Below, in pieces: positions 56,601 through 64,000 of a stretch of 64,000 bases of DNA. Source of the DNA: Siniperca chuatsi (lineage: Eukaryota > Chordata > Actinopteri > Centrarchiformes > Sinipercidae); NCBI RefSeq assembly GCF_020085105.1, contig NC_058061.1:2702284-2766283 (forward strand), given 5' to 3'. The translations under genes were made by a program, and so were the position numbers. The notes under the pieces are model-generated. The model was given only the letters and a program-made list of their open reading frames with translations, did no database searches and was not told where the DNA came from. Every line of letters begins with the position of its first letter. Position 1 is the stretch's first letter.

Positions 56601-57401
56601 CATCGGCATACACACTTCAACACGTACATGCCTAATTCTGTTGGCTGATGCTTTCTTTGCAGCTTTGCTACTCTGATGGTTTACAAGATCCCCACGGAGG
56701 ACGTCAAATCACTGGCCCAGTCTTTCTCTCAGTTAGAGAGAGGTGAGTCACTGCTGATCATACACTCACACACACACACACACACCGCAGCCATCTGGGA
56801 CATATCTGCTGCTGACTCATTCAGTGTAATTTATCTTCTTAATCTCTGTTTATCTTCAGCCAAGCAAACCTTCAACTTTGAAGAGTACAACTTCTCCCAG
56901 TCGACCTTAGAGCAGGTAGGGGGTTTAAAAAATACACAGCAGTTTCCACCACAGATGCCACACTCGATACAAACCACAGTTCAAATTTGTGCTAAAACAA
57001 TCAAATTGATGGAAAATATGTAGTTACTAACTTTGTCTGTCTGCTTAATAATCACTTAATCATTTATAAGCAAAAATGCTAAACATTTATCGTAGCTTGT
57101 GTGGATTTTTGAGGATTTATTTGCCGCTATTTGTTGTTTTATATCATTGAAAAATCGAATATCTTTGGGTTTGGGACTGTTCGAACAAGACAAGTCATCT
57201 GGATGTGTCAACGCCCAAATGTCTCATCTTCCTCCTCTCCTCTGTTTCTTTGTCCTGCAGGTGTTTATGGAGTTTGCCAAGGAGCAGGAGAACGAGGAGG
57301 ACGAGGTTGGCTCGCTCAGCACAACTTTCCAGTGGCAGCGTCTGCGACAGGACGGCCCAGTTCCAGTCAACCACACGGACAGCATCGTGCACCAGCTTTG
57401 A
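34609..57401 (+). CDS. abca5: ABCA5, full-length ABC transporter, 37 coding exons
   Basis: All 37 coding exons join in phase to a 1661-residue protein (human about 1642). ABCA5 is a polytopic ATP-driven lipid transporter of late endosomes and lysosomes, linked to cholesterol and sphingolipid handling. Layout is TM1 (about 42-60), a luminal loop, TM2-6, NBD1 (Walker [10 protein letters not shown] 524-532, signature LSGGQKRK 625-632, Walker B ILLLDEP 645-651), TM7, a second luminal loop, TM8-12, then NBD2 (Walker [10 protein letters not shown] 1340-1348, signature LSGGLKRK 1440-1447, Walker B IVLLDEP 1460-1466). Both ATP sites therefore look intact. ABCA5 identity rests on [13 protein letters not shown], the [14 protein letters not shown] block, [16 protein letters not shown] and [25 protein letters not shown]. 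The start could be at 34609, 34627 or 34636 (three in-frame ATGs). I chose the first in the exon. Detailed exons are listed in the next four entries. Confidence 0.96.
38735..38970 (+). mobile_element. AATCG-type MITE copy in abca5 intron 4
   Basis: Best-preserved copy in the window: AGTGCTGAAACAATTAGTCG, GACAGAAAATTAATTGATAA, GATGCCAAACACTTTGTTGG, TATTTGCTGCTTTTCTCTG and TTTGGACTGTTGGTCAGACA follow in the order typical of a hAT-like non-autonomous family very common in percomorph introns. It has no coding capacity. Confidence 0.65.
39560..39960. repeat. Dispersed teleost repeat in abca5 intron 6
   Basis: AAAGGGTCACTTCATCCAAA opens a block that continues with CCCTAGTGGTTTCTAGCCAT, TTCTGGATAATCCACAGACT and CTGTGAACAGTTTTCATTGA, a combination I associate with a percomorph interspersed repeat. 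The boundaries are approximate and the class is unknown. Confidence 0.45.
40477..40516. repeat. (CA)n microsatellite after abca5 exon 7
   Basis: About 20 CA units beginning eight bases into intron 7, after the donor GTGACAAA at 40470. Confidence 0.95.
42690..44631 (+). mobile_element. L2-type LINE fossil in abca5 intron 10
   Basis: Sense-oriented non-LTR retrotransposon with broken frames. The left edge retains the end of an APE-type endonuclease (an SDHH motif near 42760). Then come an inter-domain segment (42931-43185), a reverse-transcriptase piece with the YADD catalytic motif at 43476-43487, and the RT C-terminal region at 43889-44275 ([36 protein letters not shown]). Much of the RT fingers and palm before YADD is deleted, so it is inactive. 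The 3' end has GTAAAGCACTTTGAGCTGCA, then ACAAATAAAGTTTATT, and an (ATT)n tail at about 44576-44631, typical of fish L2/Maui-like elements. Clade assignment is by recall. Confidence 0.8.
44695..47410 (+). CDS. abca5: abca5 coding exons 11-16: first nucleotide-binding domain
   Basis: Exons: 44695-44981, 45527-45646, 45827-45965, 46416-46506, 46821-46960, 47291-47410. Exon 11 has Walker A and the Q-loop (GICPQFN), exon 12 the ABC signature, exon 13 Walker B with the catalytic glutamate ([12 protein letters not shown]) and the switch histidine in STHYMDEAD. Exons 14-16 form the regulatory extension ending [24 protein letters not shown]. Exon 14 must end at a GC donor (46507) to join exon 15 in frame. 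Confidence 0.95.
46507..46820 (+). other. abca5: GC-AG intron 14 of abca5
   Basis: The exon 14/intron boundary reads CTCAG then GCAAGT, and the acceptor is CCTTTGCAG before AATGTC. Only this GC donor, in its usual strong context AG|GCAAGT, joins exon 14 (phase 2) to exon 15 in frame as YHLRMSINEG. The nearby GT (CAAGTAGAT) leads to a stop codon in exon 15. Confidence 0.85.
47507..52476 (+). CDS. abca5: abca5 coding exons 17-28: second membrane domain
   Basis: Exons: 47507-47708, 48127-48293, 48623-48750, 49009-49146, 49250-49363, 50041-50211, 50520-50633, 50945-51082, 51424-51492, 51607-51698, 51985-52108, 52359-52476. TM7 lies in exon 18 ([19 protein letters not shown]). Exons 19-20 encode the luminal loop with NIT and NST/NGT sequons. 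TM8-12 are in exons 21-26 ([40 protein letters not shown]). Exon 27 is an acidic linker (NEDEDVQME) and exon 28 leads into NBD2 ([15 protein letters not shown]). Exon 22 has a weak donor (GTCCGT) and could end three bases earlier. Confidence 0.93.
47790..47985. repeat. Probable interspersed repeat in abca5 intron 17
   Basis: GC-richer than the surrounding intron, with GATGAGGCCCGCTGCAGATG, AAAGAAACTGTTTTTGTGGC, GTCCTGATGGTCTGCAGCCT and CCTGCCAGAGGGGAGTGTCT. I recall this as a recurrent fish sequence, but cannot name the element. Confidence 0.45.
49620..49810 (-). mobile_element. tRNA-like SINE fragment in abca5 intron 21
   Basis: Read on the minus strand it has a tRNA-like order: an A-box-like CCCTGATGGGCC, then about 40 bases later a B-box-like GGTTTGACTCG preceded by TACCC. 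It ends in non-tRNA body sequence containing CATGTTTCCTGCTGCTC. It resembles tRNA-headed fish SINEs, with the promoter boxes mutated. It is not a functional tRNA gene. Confidence 0.45.
52604..57401 (+). CDS. abca5: abca5 coding exons 29-37: second nucleotide-binding domain and C-terminus
   Basis: Exons: 52604-52695, 53323-53498, 54112-54187, 54597-54691, 55303-55422, 55528-55680, 56663-56742, 56860-56915, 57261-57401 (TGA). Walker A is in exon 29, the Q-loop ([10 protein letters not shown]) in exon 30, the signature in exon 31, Walker B ([13 protein letters not shown]) in exon 32, and the switch histidine ([11 protein letters not shown]) in exon 33. The cytosolic tail contains [20 protein letters not shown] and ends SIVHQL. 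Confidence 0.95.
56766..56785. repeat. (CA)n microsatellite near abca5 exon 35 donor
   Basis: About ten CA units starting roughly 24 bases inside intron 35. Confidence 0.9.
57040..57195 (+). mobile_element. AATCG-type MITE fragment in abca5 intron 36
   Basis: AGCAAAAATGCTAAACATTT, TGAGGATTTATTTGCCGCTA, TTTTATATCATTGAAAAATC and ATATCTTTGGGTTTGGGACT match the middle part of the family at 38735. It stops about 65 bases before the last coding exon. Confidence 0.6.
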
Positions 57402-57575
57402 ACTCCAACTGAGAGGGAGCGGGCTGGTGACTGACCAGGACTGACCGATCCCAACCTGCCAGGCTTCAATGCCTGAGGGTTCACGCCAGCAATCGCCTGC
57501 TCCACGCAAACCGACACCCACCACCCTTAAATGAACGGGACAGACCTGGGTCGGGGCTCGCATTAACTGGGACTG

Positions 57576-57577
<2 letters not shown>

Positions 57578-57617
<40 letters not shown>
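57578..57617. repeat. (TG)n microsatellite in abca5 3' UTR
   Basis: Twenty TG units, 177 bases after the stop codon. Transcribed as (UG)n in the mature mRNA if the UTR is as inferred. Confidence 0.95.
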
Positions 57618-57619
<2 letters not shown>

Positions 57620-60020
57620 AGCTCAGGGCTGTTAAGGCCCCTTTCTCTGGGTCTGAGGTGTGCATGTGTGTAACCCTCGTCCACTGGTGCTCCGTGTTTT
57701 CTGAATCGCACTGACCGAGGGGCCTGCAGTCTTTCTCAACACACTGATGCGGCACCTACTCCTCTTTCTAATGGTGTTTTTTTTTTTTTATCTTCACAGG
57801 GAGTCAGTAAAAGGAAAATATATATATATAAATATATATATAAATAGTATATAATATTTATGCTTTGTAATCCTTTCCATCCGTTCTCCTCTGTGGGAGG
57901 CATTACAGTGAGTGTGTTTGCTCGTCTCTTCGGATGTTTTTGTCTGTTGTGTTTGTGAAACTGTTTTTTAAGCACTACCAGAATTGGGATCCATCCACGA
58001 TCGTACCAAAGCAGCACATCTCTGAACCACACACTACCACACCTCCTCACACAATGAAACTGAGGAGGACTTTTTGTTTTTTAGTGTCTGTAGCATGTGC
58101 ATACGTAGTTTGCATAATAGTTCTACAATTGATGTGGGGCGGTGGAATGAGGAAATATCGTGAGGCCCATTTGCTATAACACTTAAGAAGAGATGGTACA
58201 GCTCTCCAGAGTCTTTAGACCTTTACAAAGCCCCCTACTTAACAAACAGTAAGTGATTTTGTTTTTTCCTCTGAGGTTGGTCCAGAATCCCTTCTCCTCA
58301 TTTTACACCAGCATGCACATCTTAACATCCAGACTCCCATTTAAACTCTACTTTCTCCAGGACTGAGTGTTTCAGCATGCACGCTCACGAGGAGGTTGAT
58401 TATTTTGAAATGTGGCAGACGGATGTTGGGATGAAGGTTTTGGATAGATGGTCTTTGCCCTGTGGCCTTCCTTGCAGGTTTAGCTTTGAACTAGAACCCA
58501 CAGGTTGGGAATGTGTAGAATATGCACACCAGTACATGTAGCACACTGCCCTCGTCAGACATTAGCCAGGACTGATAACCTCAAACGTGGAGAGGTGAAG
58601 CTTGAGGTTGTGTTCAGATCCAGATGGGGCTTGTTGAAACGTTCTTTAAGTCTTCTCTCAGCCAGGTGTTATGAGGATTTTTGATAACAGATTTTGAATG
58701 TACGTTTGGCCTCCAGTGAGAGGAGGGTTTGTAAGTCAGCAGTGACGGCTCAGTGGAGCTCCTGTCGTCACTCTGTTTCACTTTGGTGCCACTTTTAATC
58801 ACGCAGCTGTGTTTTGTTAACTCTATCTAGCCTGTTTGGTGTGTGTGTGTTTTATAGTGTTGTATATACTGTGTGTAGCTGCGGCTATGTCTGCATAATC
58901 TAGTATTTGTACAAGCAGGTGGGTTGTTGGTGCAATACCTATCAGCAAACCGATATATTGTAATTTTTTTCTTGACATTCAGGTGAGAGGATGATACGGT
59001 TAAAGGGAATTTAAGACATTTTGTGAACAGACTTGAGAAATATGTGATCTGTTGGGTTGAGTTTTATTTTGTTAATGATCATAAATAGACCTGGGAGGGT
59101 GATATTTGTCTACAAGTCCCAACTGAGCAGCTTCCTCAGGAGATCTTTTGCTTGACAGTATGACCCTTTTGGCTGCTGGCTTGGTTAAGTACAAGAGGGT
59201 GGACAAAATAACAGGAACAGCTGACGATCTAATGCGACCCAGTGCAGCAGCAACACAAACTCTGGCCTCAAAAGTCAACATTATAAGCTTCACAGAGGAA
59301 GCGTTTGTTGCAGTGATTATACTGGATTTAATTACACTGTCAGGTGTGTTTGTTTTGTCCAACTCTGCAAGACAGAATATAATCTTTTTTAGGAAGTTGG
59401 TCTACTTGTCATGGAACAGCCGAGGAGCAGACATCTATTTTAAACACAACCTAAGGTATTTGATATGAATTATACTTATTTGAATAAAATATCCAACATG
59501 AATTAATTTTGTGTCCTGCGCTCCGTCACGTGTCTAACGCTTAGATTCATGGCACAGATGCTTGGTAGTGGTGAGTTTTTCAGGCTTGCACAATGTGTCT
59601 GGGATAAGTAACTTTCATGTGTTGATGCAGTAGCTTCCATTGATCTGTTAAAGATTTTATTTGCTGTTTTACCTACTATGGCATTAAGTGGCGTTAAGTA
59701 AGAGCTGATTTAGAAAGTACCAGTCATTTATTTGATGTATTTGTGAGGTGTTTCAAGAAATGAGTATGAAGCCGATTGACTTTCCAAACATGTACTATAC
59801 ACATTAGACCACGTTACATACACTAAAGATTAAAAATACTATTAACTTGAGAAAGTGAGTGGGAGTAATGCCTGAGTTTCTGTCCATGCACTGTCGGGCG
59901 AATACTGTCCTTTTTAAATATGAAATCTTTATTTAAACCCTTAAATAGTGAACAAAATAAAACACTGGCTCTGCATTAAATTGAACATGTGGCAAGGATG
60001 GATGGGTTTTTGGGATGTCA

Positions 60021-60042
60021 TATATATATATATATATATATA
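60021..60042. repeat. (TA)n microsatellite
   Basis: Eleven TA units followed by CACACTGTATA, within the inferred abca5 3' UTR. Confidence 0.95.
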
Positions 60043-60854
60043 CACACTGTATATTTTATATTTATTTTCCCAAGTGCAATGTAAGGTATTTGTTCACAAC
60101 AGCAAATATTCTTTGAACTTTGTCGTACTCCAAGATTCATGTGTGTTCTGTGCGTTCAATGTCAGTTTCAGTAACATGTAGCCACCCAAATAACATTGGC
60201 TTTTTTGCACTTCTCTTACCCCTGCTTCCAGAACAAAAAGCATCTTATCTAGTTGGAAATATTTCACATAAAGAAAACCAAAGTATTCTTTGGCTCTGTA
60301 GAAGTGGAGCAGGTTACATTTTATTTTCCTGGTGGTGGTAAAATTGCACTATTTCTGGGGAATTTTATAACCTTTCTTTATATTATGCAATATTTGTAAG
60401 ATTATGTGCACTGATTTTATTTTTTAAAGACTGTGGTTTAGCTGTGTGCTGTATTTCCCTCCTGTAATGCCCACATGTCTGGATGGACGCAATGGTCTCT
60501 ACACACCTTTTCATGAATAAATGTTAATCCAAATGATTGTTTTGTCTTTTTTTTTTTGATGGACAGAGCAGAATGCCAGATACTGATCTGACTAGCATGT
60601 GCTACAGGTGAGTTTGTATCCATTAAATACACACTGCTGGGCAATTATTCTGTATTATTTTAGCATGTTTGGTTAAATCTGAAGCTATTTTAATTCAACA
60701 GCAAATTCATTATAACGGTACATGCCATAAAAGTAGAAAATATAAGGAGAAGGGTGTAAGTTACCCACAGTGACTAAGTTTTCAACCTACTGGCAAGCTC
60801 CCAGCTTTTAATGAGGTTTGTAATTATGTTGCACACTGGATGAACACCTGCAAG

Positions 60855-61040
60855 TCTATTTATTTATTTATTTATCCCATTCTGTCTGCAGGGATAAACA
60901 AAATTAATTTATATAGCAAATTTCACAAGTAAACTCAATGTGCTTTTACAACAGCAAAAAGAAACAAGCACAGAAGAATATAATAAATAAAATACAAGAA
61001 AATGCAACAGATGTGAAAACAAGACAGTTATAAACGGTGT
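60855..61040 (-). mobile_element. Possible LINE 3'-tail fragment with (TTTA)n
   Basis: (TTTA)n at about 60858-60875 is followed by ATTAATTTATATAGCAAATTTCACA and CTCAATGTGCTTTTACAACA. On the minus strand this resembles the 3' ends of fish LINEs (AAAGCACTTTG..TATAAAT plus a simple tail). Short, non-coding, tentative. Confidence 0.4.
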
Positions 61041-61211
61041 AAGTGCTGCTACTGAATATGATTGCCACTATTTCTCTGTTAGCCAACAAACTACGAGCCT
61101 AGGTATGCTAACAATAGCTAGCAATGCATATAGCTAGTTTATAGGCTACATGCTAACCTAAAATTAACGCTTGCCAACATTTCTAATTATTATTTATACT
61201 GAAGTAAGGTA

Positions 61212-61375
61212 GTAGTTTGTTTCTGTTATCTTATTTTTTTGATCGTTTTATTGCTTATTTTTTGTCTTATTACTCAGACACATATCAATGATTTTTAATA
61301 CGATGGTTAACCTGCCTTGTTTTTTTTGTGAAATGATTGTTCAATAAAGCAAAAAAAAAAAAGTAGTCTGTTTCT
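61212..61375 (+). mobile_element. Short retroposed insert with A-tail and target duplication
   Basis: GTAGTTTGTTTCT (61212-61224) and GTAGTCTGTTTCT (61363-61375) are direct repeats with one mismatch. Between them lie 138 bases ending in AATAAA (61343-61348), GC, and A12 (61351-61362). This is the layout of an mRNA 3' end inserted by LINE machinery. The source transcript is not recognised and no coding sequence is included. Confidence 0.6.
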
Positions 61376-61400
61376 ATGGTAACCTCACTATTCCCGTAGT

Positions 61401-63320
61401 CTAGTTTGACAGTTTTATTTTGAATGTCTTTACCGGAAGTCTTAGTATTCTATGACGTCTGCCATGACGCTTGTGGAGTTGAAAGTTGTCACGAGTGTTC
61501 AGTGTCCTCTAGCGGCCACAGTGCGTAACTGCATCTCTTTTCGGAAAATTTGAGTGAGCGTTTGTGTCTTGTGACTACGCTGCCCTCGGGTGGTCACAAT
61601 GTCTAACTACAGCTGTCTATTGTAAAAGTTTTATTTTGTATTTTTCCACTGGATATTATGCTGTTGTGTTTGCCTTGATGCTAGTGGAATTAGCTCAGGC
61701 TAACGTTAGATGCTAGGTGATGGGGTCATGAGTATTCACTGCCCTCCAGTGGACACAGTGAAGAACTGCATCACAATACTAAATGCATCAGACAGCTGAG
61801 CATACCAACACTTTCTGTGCTTACTTTGGTGTTTACTTCCTTGTACATGAATTGTTCTGTGTTGTCCACATTGAAAATATAATAATAATATGTTAATATT
61901 ACAGCCAGTTCAAGAAAGTGAGATCAGAATGTATGATATTTCTATATTATACAAACACTTCATATTTTGTCTGCAATACTGGTCTTCTGCCTGTTAGAAA
62001 GGTATTCATGAAGTGGAAAAAGCATTTATTTGTTCAAATGAGTTAGACTCATGAGTGTTCGCTGCCCTCTAGCGGTCACAGCGAGAAACTACAACACATT
62101 ATGTTAAAAGCTAGCGTCAATGCAGACTTTGACAGCCTACCACTTCCGGCGAATACTTTCAAAATACAATGACCAAACTGACAAATCAGAAACCAAGAAA
62201 TATTCAAGAAATTAATTGTTTTCTGATGGTGACAGTTAGACTACAACTTCACATTATTCAGTGGGAATAATACAGATGTTAATTTTGATTATTAATATTC
62301 CTTAGATATGTCATATGTGTGTATTCATAATCAAGTTTCACCTGACTGACGTAGGTAGCGGAGCTAGCTAGCATTAGTGCTAACAAGCTGATGCCTTAAC
62401 GGATAAATAACGTCAGCCTCGTTATCAAGACTACCGAAAAATAGCCCGCTGGACACTAGAGACGATGGTTGACTGCCCCCCGTGGCCACAGTGTAGAACT
62501 ACAACACAATAAATTCGCAGGAAAAGCGTCAAGCTGATATGAGAGGATACTACCACTTCCGGTAATTACTTTCAAAATACAGTGACCAAACTAACAAATT
62601 TATTATGTTAATTGTTGGTGATTGATTTATTTACACACACAAGTGAGCACAATTAGCATGCATCTAGAGGAAAACAAAAAACTAATTACTGAGATATATA
62701 GAGTATATAGAAATAATACAGAACGTGAAACTAATAATAATAAGTATTAATCTTTTAAACATTTTATTAATACACAACAAATTTTGATTTTAGATGATAT
62801 CGAGTGAATTTTCAAGTTATTACGTTAATTCCATGATACTTTACTTTTAGATTATACAGCTTCAGAGGTTGTTGATCTTCTAATTGAAGAGCTTCAAGAT
62901 ATTGAGTACTTGTGTTTGGGGGCTGAGGTGGAAAATTCTAATTTGGTTAATTTTGGTTGTTTTCATTCAATCGGCTGCAAAATGGAATAAATCAAATCTT
63001 TTGTTATTTTAATATAATATAAACGGAGTAAAAAACAAAACAGAAATATATAATTTCGGTTAAAAAAAAGATTATCTAAAGAATCTAAAGAAAATTATTT
63101 ATCAGTACAAACATCTGTACAATTCCCAACTAACAATTAACAACAATTAACTTGATAATTTCATAATAATGGCTATTGGTTCGTTTATGATTGTTTCAGT
63201 TTCGTCATTGTATTTTGAAGGTAATCACCGGAAGTCTCAGTATGCTGTTAGGTCTGCATTGACGAAAACTTGACGAACATTGCGCTGCAGTTCTCCTATA
63301 TGACCACAGGGGGGCAGTGA
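61401..63320. repeat. Island of four related 130-150 bp repeats with ETS and CTCF-like cores
   Basis: Copies A (61401-61520, ETS part inverted), B (62040-62190), C (62470-62610) and D (63190-63320, inverted) share ACTTCCGGTRATTAC, TTTCAAAATACARTGACCAA and, about 70-90 bases away, CTGCCCYCTAGYGGTCAC with a trailing AACTACAACAC in B and C. Additional CTGCCCTC-type cores stand alone at 61580-61597 and 61739-61756. ACTTCCGG is the ETS-factor site CCGGAAGT on the other strand. Nothing here is coding. The area between copies is AT-rich. Confidence 0.65.
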
Positions 63321-63699
63321 TCACTCAGTATACTCAGTTTGTACTTTATTTAAACCAGAGACGGTTTAAACAAACTCGAATATTTTATTTCACGCTCAAA
63401 GCAGACGTAACGAGATGGGCACGTAATGTGGTAAAGGAATATGATGACTTAATGACGTTCAATCTGCCATGGGCTGCTTTTTAAGGACTTTTCCAAATCG
63501 CATTCCTCCGGTTTTTGTCCCTGCCTGGATACCGTCCTTCCTGATGTGGGTGTGGACACTTACCCAGATGACTACACAAATAATGGAGGAGAAGCTAGAA
63601 CAGTAGTCTGTCTCTTACAAGTTAGAAAAATAGTTTAAAATCGGATCGGGTTCACATTCCCTTCCTGGTTGCAAATTGTAGCTGGGATGCTGTATCAGA
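63321..63699 (+). promoter_or_regulatory. chmp6: Probable chmp6 proximal promoter and 5' UTR
   Basis: The 380 bases between repeat copy D and the chmp6 start codon have no coding signal. No TATA box stands out at a convincing position, and the transcription start is unknown. Placement rests only on the first coding exon at 63700. Confidence 0.45.
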
Positions 63700-63762
63700 A
63701 TGGGAAATCTTTTTGGAAAAAAGAAACACACCCGAGTGACAGAGCAAGACAAAGCGATTTTG
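63700..63762 (+). CDS. chmp6: CHMP6 first coding exon (3' partial; gene runs off the window)
   Basis: ATG at 63700 opens 21 codons, MGNLFGKKKHTRVTEQDKAI plus Leu, ending exactly at a consensus donor GTAAGT (63763). This matches the start of human CHMP6 (MGNLFGRKKQSRVTEQDKAIL) at all but a few positions. CHMP6 (Vps20) is the ESCRT-III subunit that nucleates filament assembly on endosomes by bridging ESCRT-II. Gly2 in MGNLFG is its N-myristoylation site and is present. The basic KKKHTR patch that helps membrane binding also follows. The remaining exons lie to the right of the window. Fish may have two copies and I cannot say which this is. Confidence 0.9.
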
Positions 63763-64000
63763 GTAAGTGTCACAGCTAGCTAACATTAGCTAGCCAACTA
63801 AACTGTTAATATTAGCCTCGACGCTGTACGTTCTGTTTTGTAACAAGAGCAAGTCACGCCAAACTGCTTTGAAAAAAGTGGTAATTTAATAACCTTTGCG
63901 TATCAGTAATCGTACACACTTACCTTATACAACAAAACTTCACAATTGCAGCACTCGCTAAGACACTCTTCAATTCGGCACATTTTTAGCTTTTGGTGTG
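63763..64000 (+). other. Start of chmp6 intron 1
   Basis: AT-rich sequence after the exon 1 donor, including the repeated string CTAGCTAACATTAGCTAGCC near 63776-63796. No second exon is reached before the window ends. Confidence 0.8.

Larger units (their letters stand above)
57402..60540 (+). terminator. abca5: abca5 3' UTR, about 3.1 kb, with polyadenylation signal at 60516
   Basis: After the TGA there is no further coding exon. AATAAA at 60516-60521 is followed by a strong T/GT-rich element (TGTTTTGTCTTTTTTTTTTT), so the mature end is probably near 60540. Earlier AATAAA sites at about 59483 and 59956 could give shorter UTRs. The UTR contains a (TG)n tract at 57578-57617, an (AT)-rich tract at about 57825-57860 and a (TA)n run at 60021-60042. 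Confidence 0.6.

Noticed and set aside
59072..59362. Minus-strand 96-residue frame in the abca5 3' UTR
   Set aside because: No recognised domain, no splice context, and the area resembles a dispersed fish repeat.

Overview
This is vertebrate nuclear DNA, almost certainly from a ray-finned fish and probably a percomorph. The evidence is short exons with GT-AG introns, abundant (CA)n microsatellites, and several dispersed repeat families I recognise from teleost genomes: AATCG-rich hAT-like MITEs, the GTGGGGAC family, L2-type LINEs and a tRNA-like SINE. There are no prokaryotic features. The species cannot be named from the sequence.

Layout, left to right. 1-9215 is non-coding, read as an intron of htra1 whose earlier exons lie off the left edge. 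9216-14995 (+) holds the last six coding exons of htra1 (secreted serine protease: end of the protease domain with the catalytic serine, then the PDZ domain). 15496-20139 is a repeat-bearing intergenic gap. 20140-27770 (-) is a complete eight-exon gene for PAAT (human C10orf88), convergent with htra1. 27771-28954 is a short divergent promoter interval with a perfect CRE. 28955-32481 (+) is a complete nine-exon asb3 (ankyrin repeats plus SOCS box). 34609-57401 (+) is a complete 37-coding-exon abca5, a full-size ABCA transporter that I reconstruct at 1661 residues, with an L2-type LINE fossil in intron 10 and one GC-AG intron. Its 3' UTR runs to about 60.54 kb. 61.2-63.3 kb is a repeat island, and 63700-63762 (+) is the first coding exon of chmp6, which continues off the right edge.

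Functionally this is a run of ordinary, unrelated housekeeping and signalling genes, not an operon-like system. ASB3 is a substrate receptor for a Cul5 ubiquitin ligase. ABCA5 and CHMP6 both act on late endosomes and lysosomes. PAAT is named for binding mitochondrial ABC transporters. The human counterparts, from memory, sit on chromosomes 10, 10, 2, 17 and 17, so the window is a synteny mosaic.

I found no convincing new multi-gene system. The most interesting items are a set of about 130-150 bp repeats upstream of chmp6 that each pair a CTCF-like core with an ETS site; a canonical LSGG signature in the second ATPase domain of ABCA5; CA repeats placed against 5' splice sites; a small hAT relic with termini and a decayed target duplication; a short retroposed insert with an A-tail; and a perfect 24-bp hairpin. 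Exon boundaries come from reading splice sites and codon phase by eye. For the three complete genes every junction keeps frame, and the protein lengths agree with the human proteins as I remember them.
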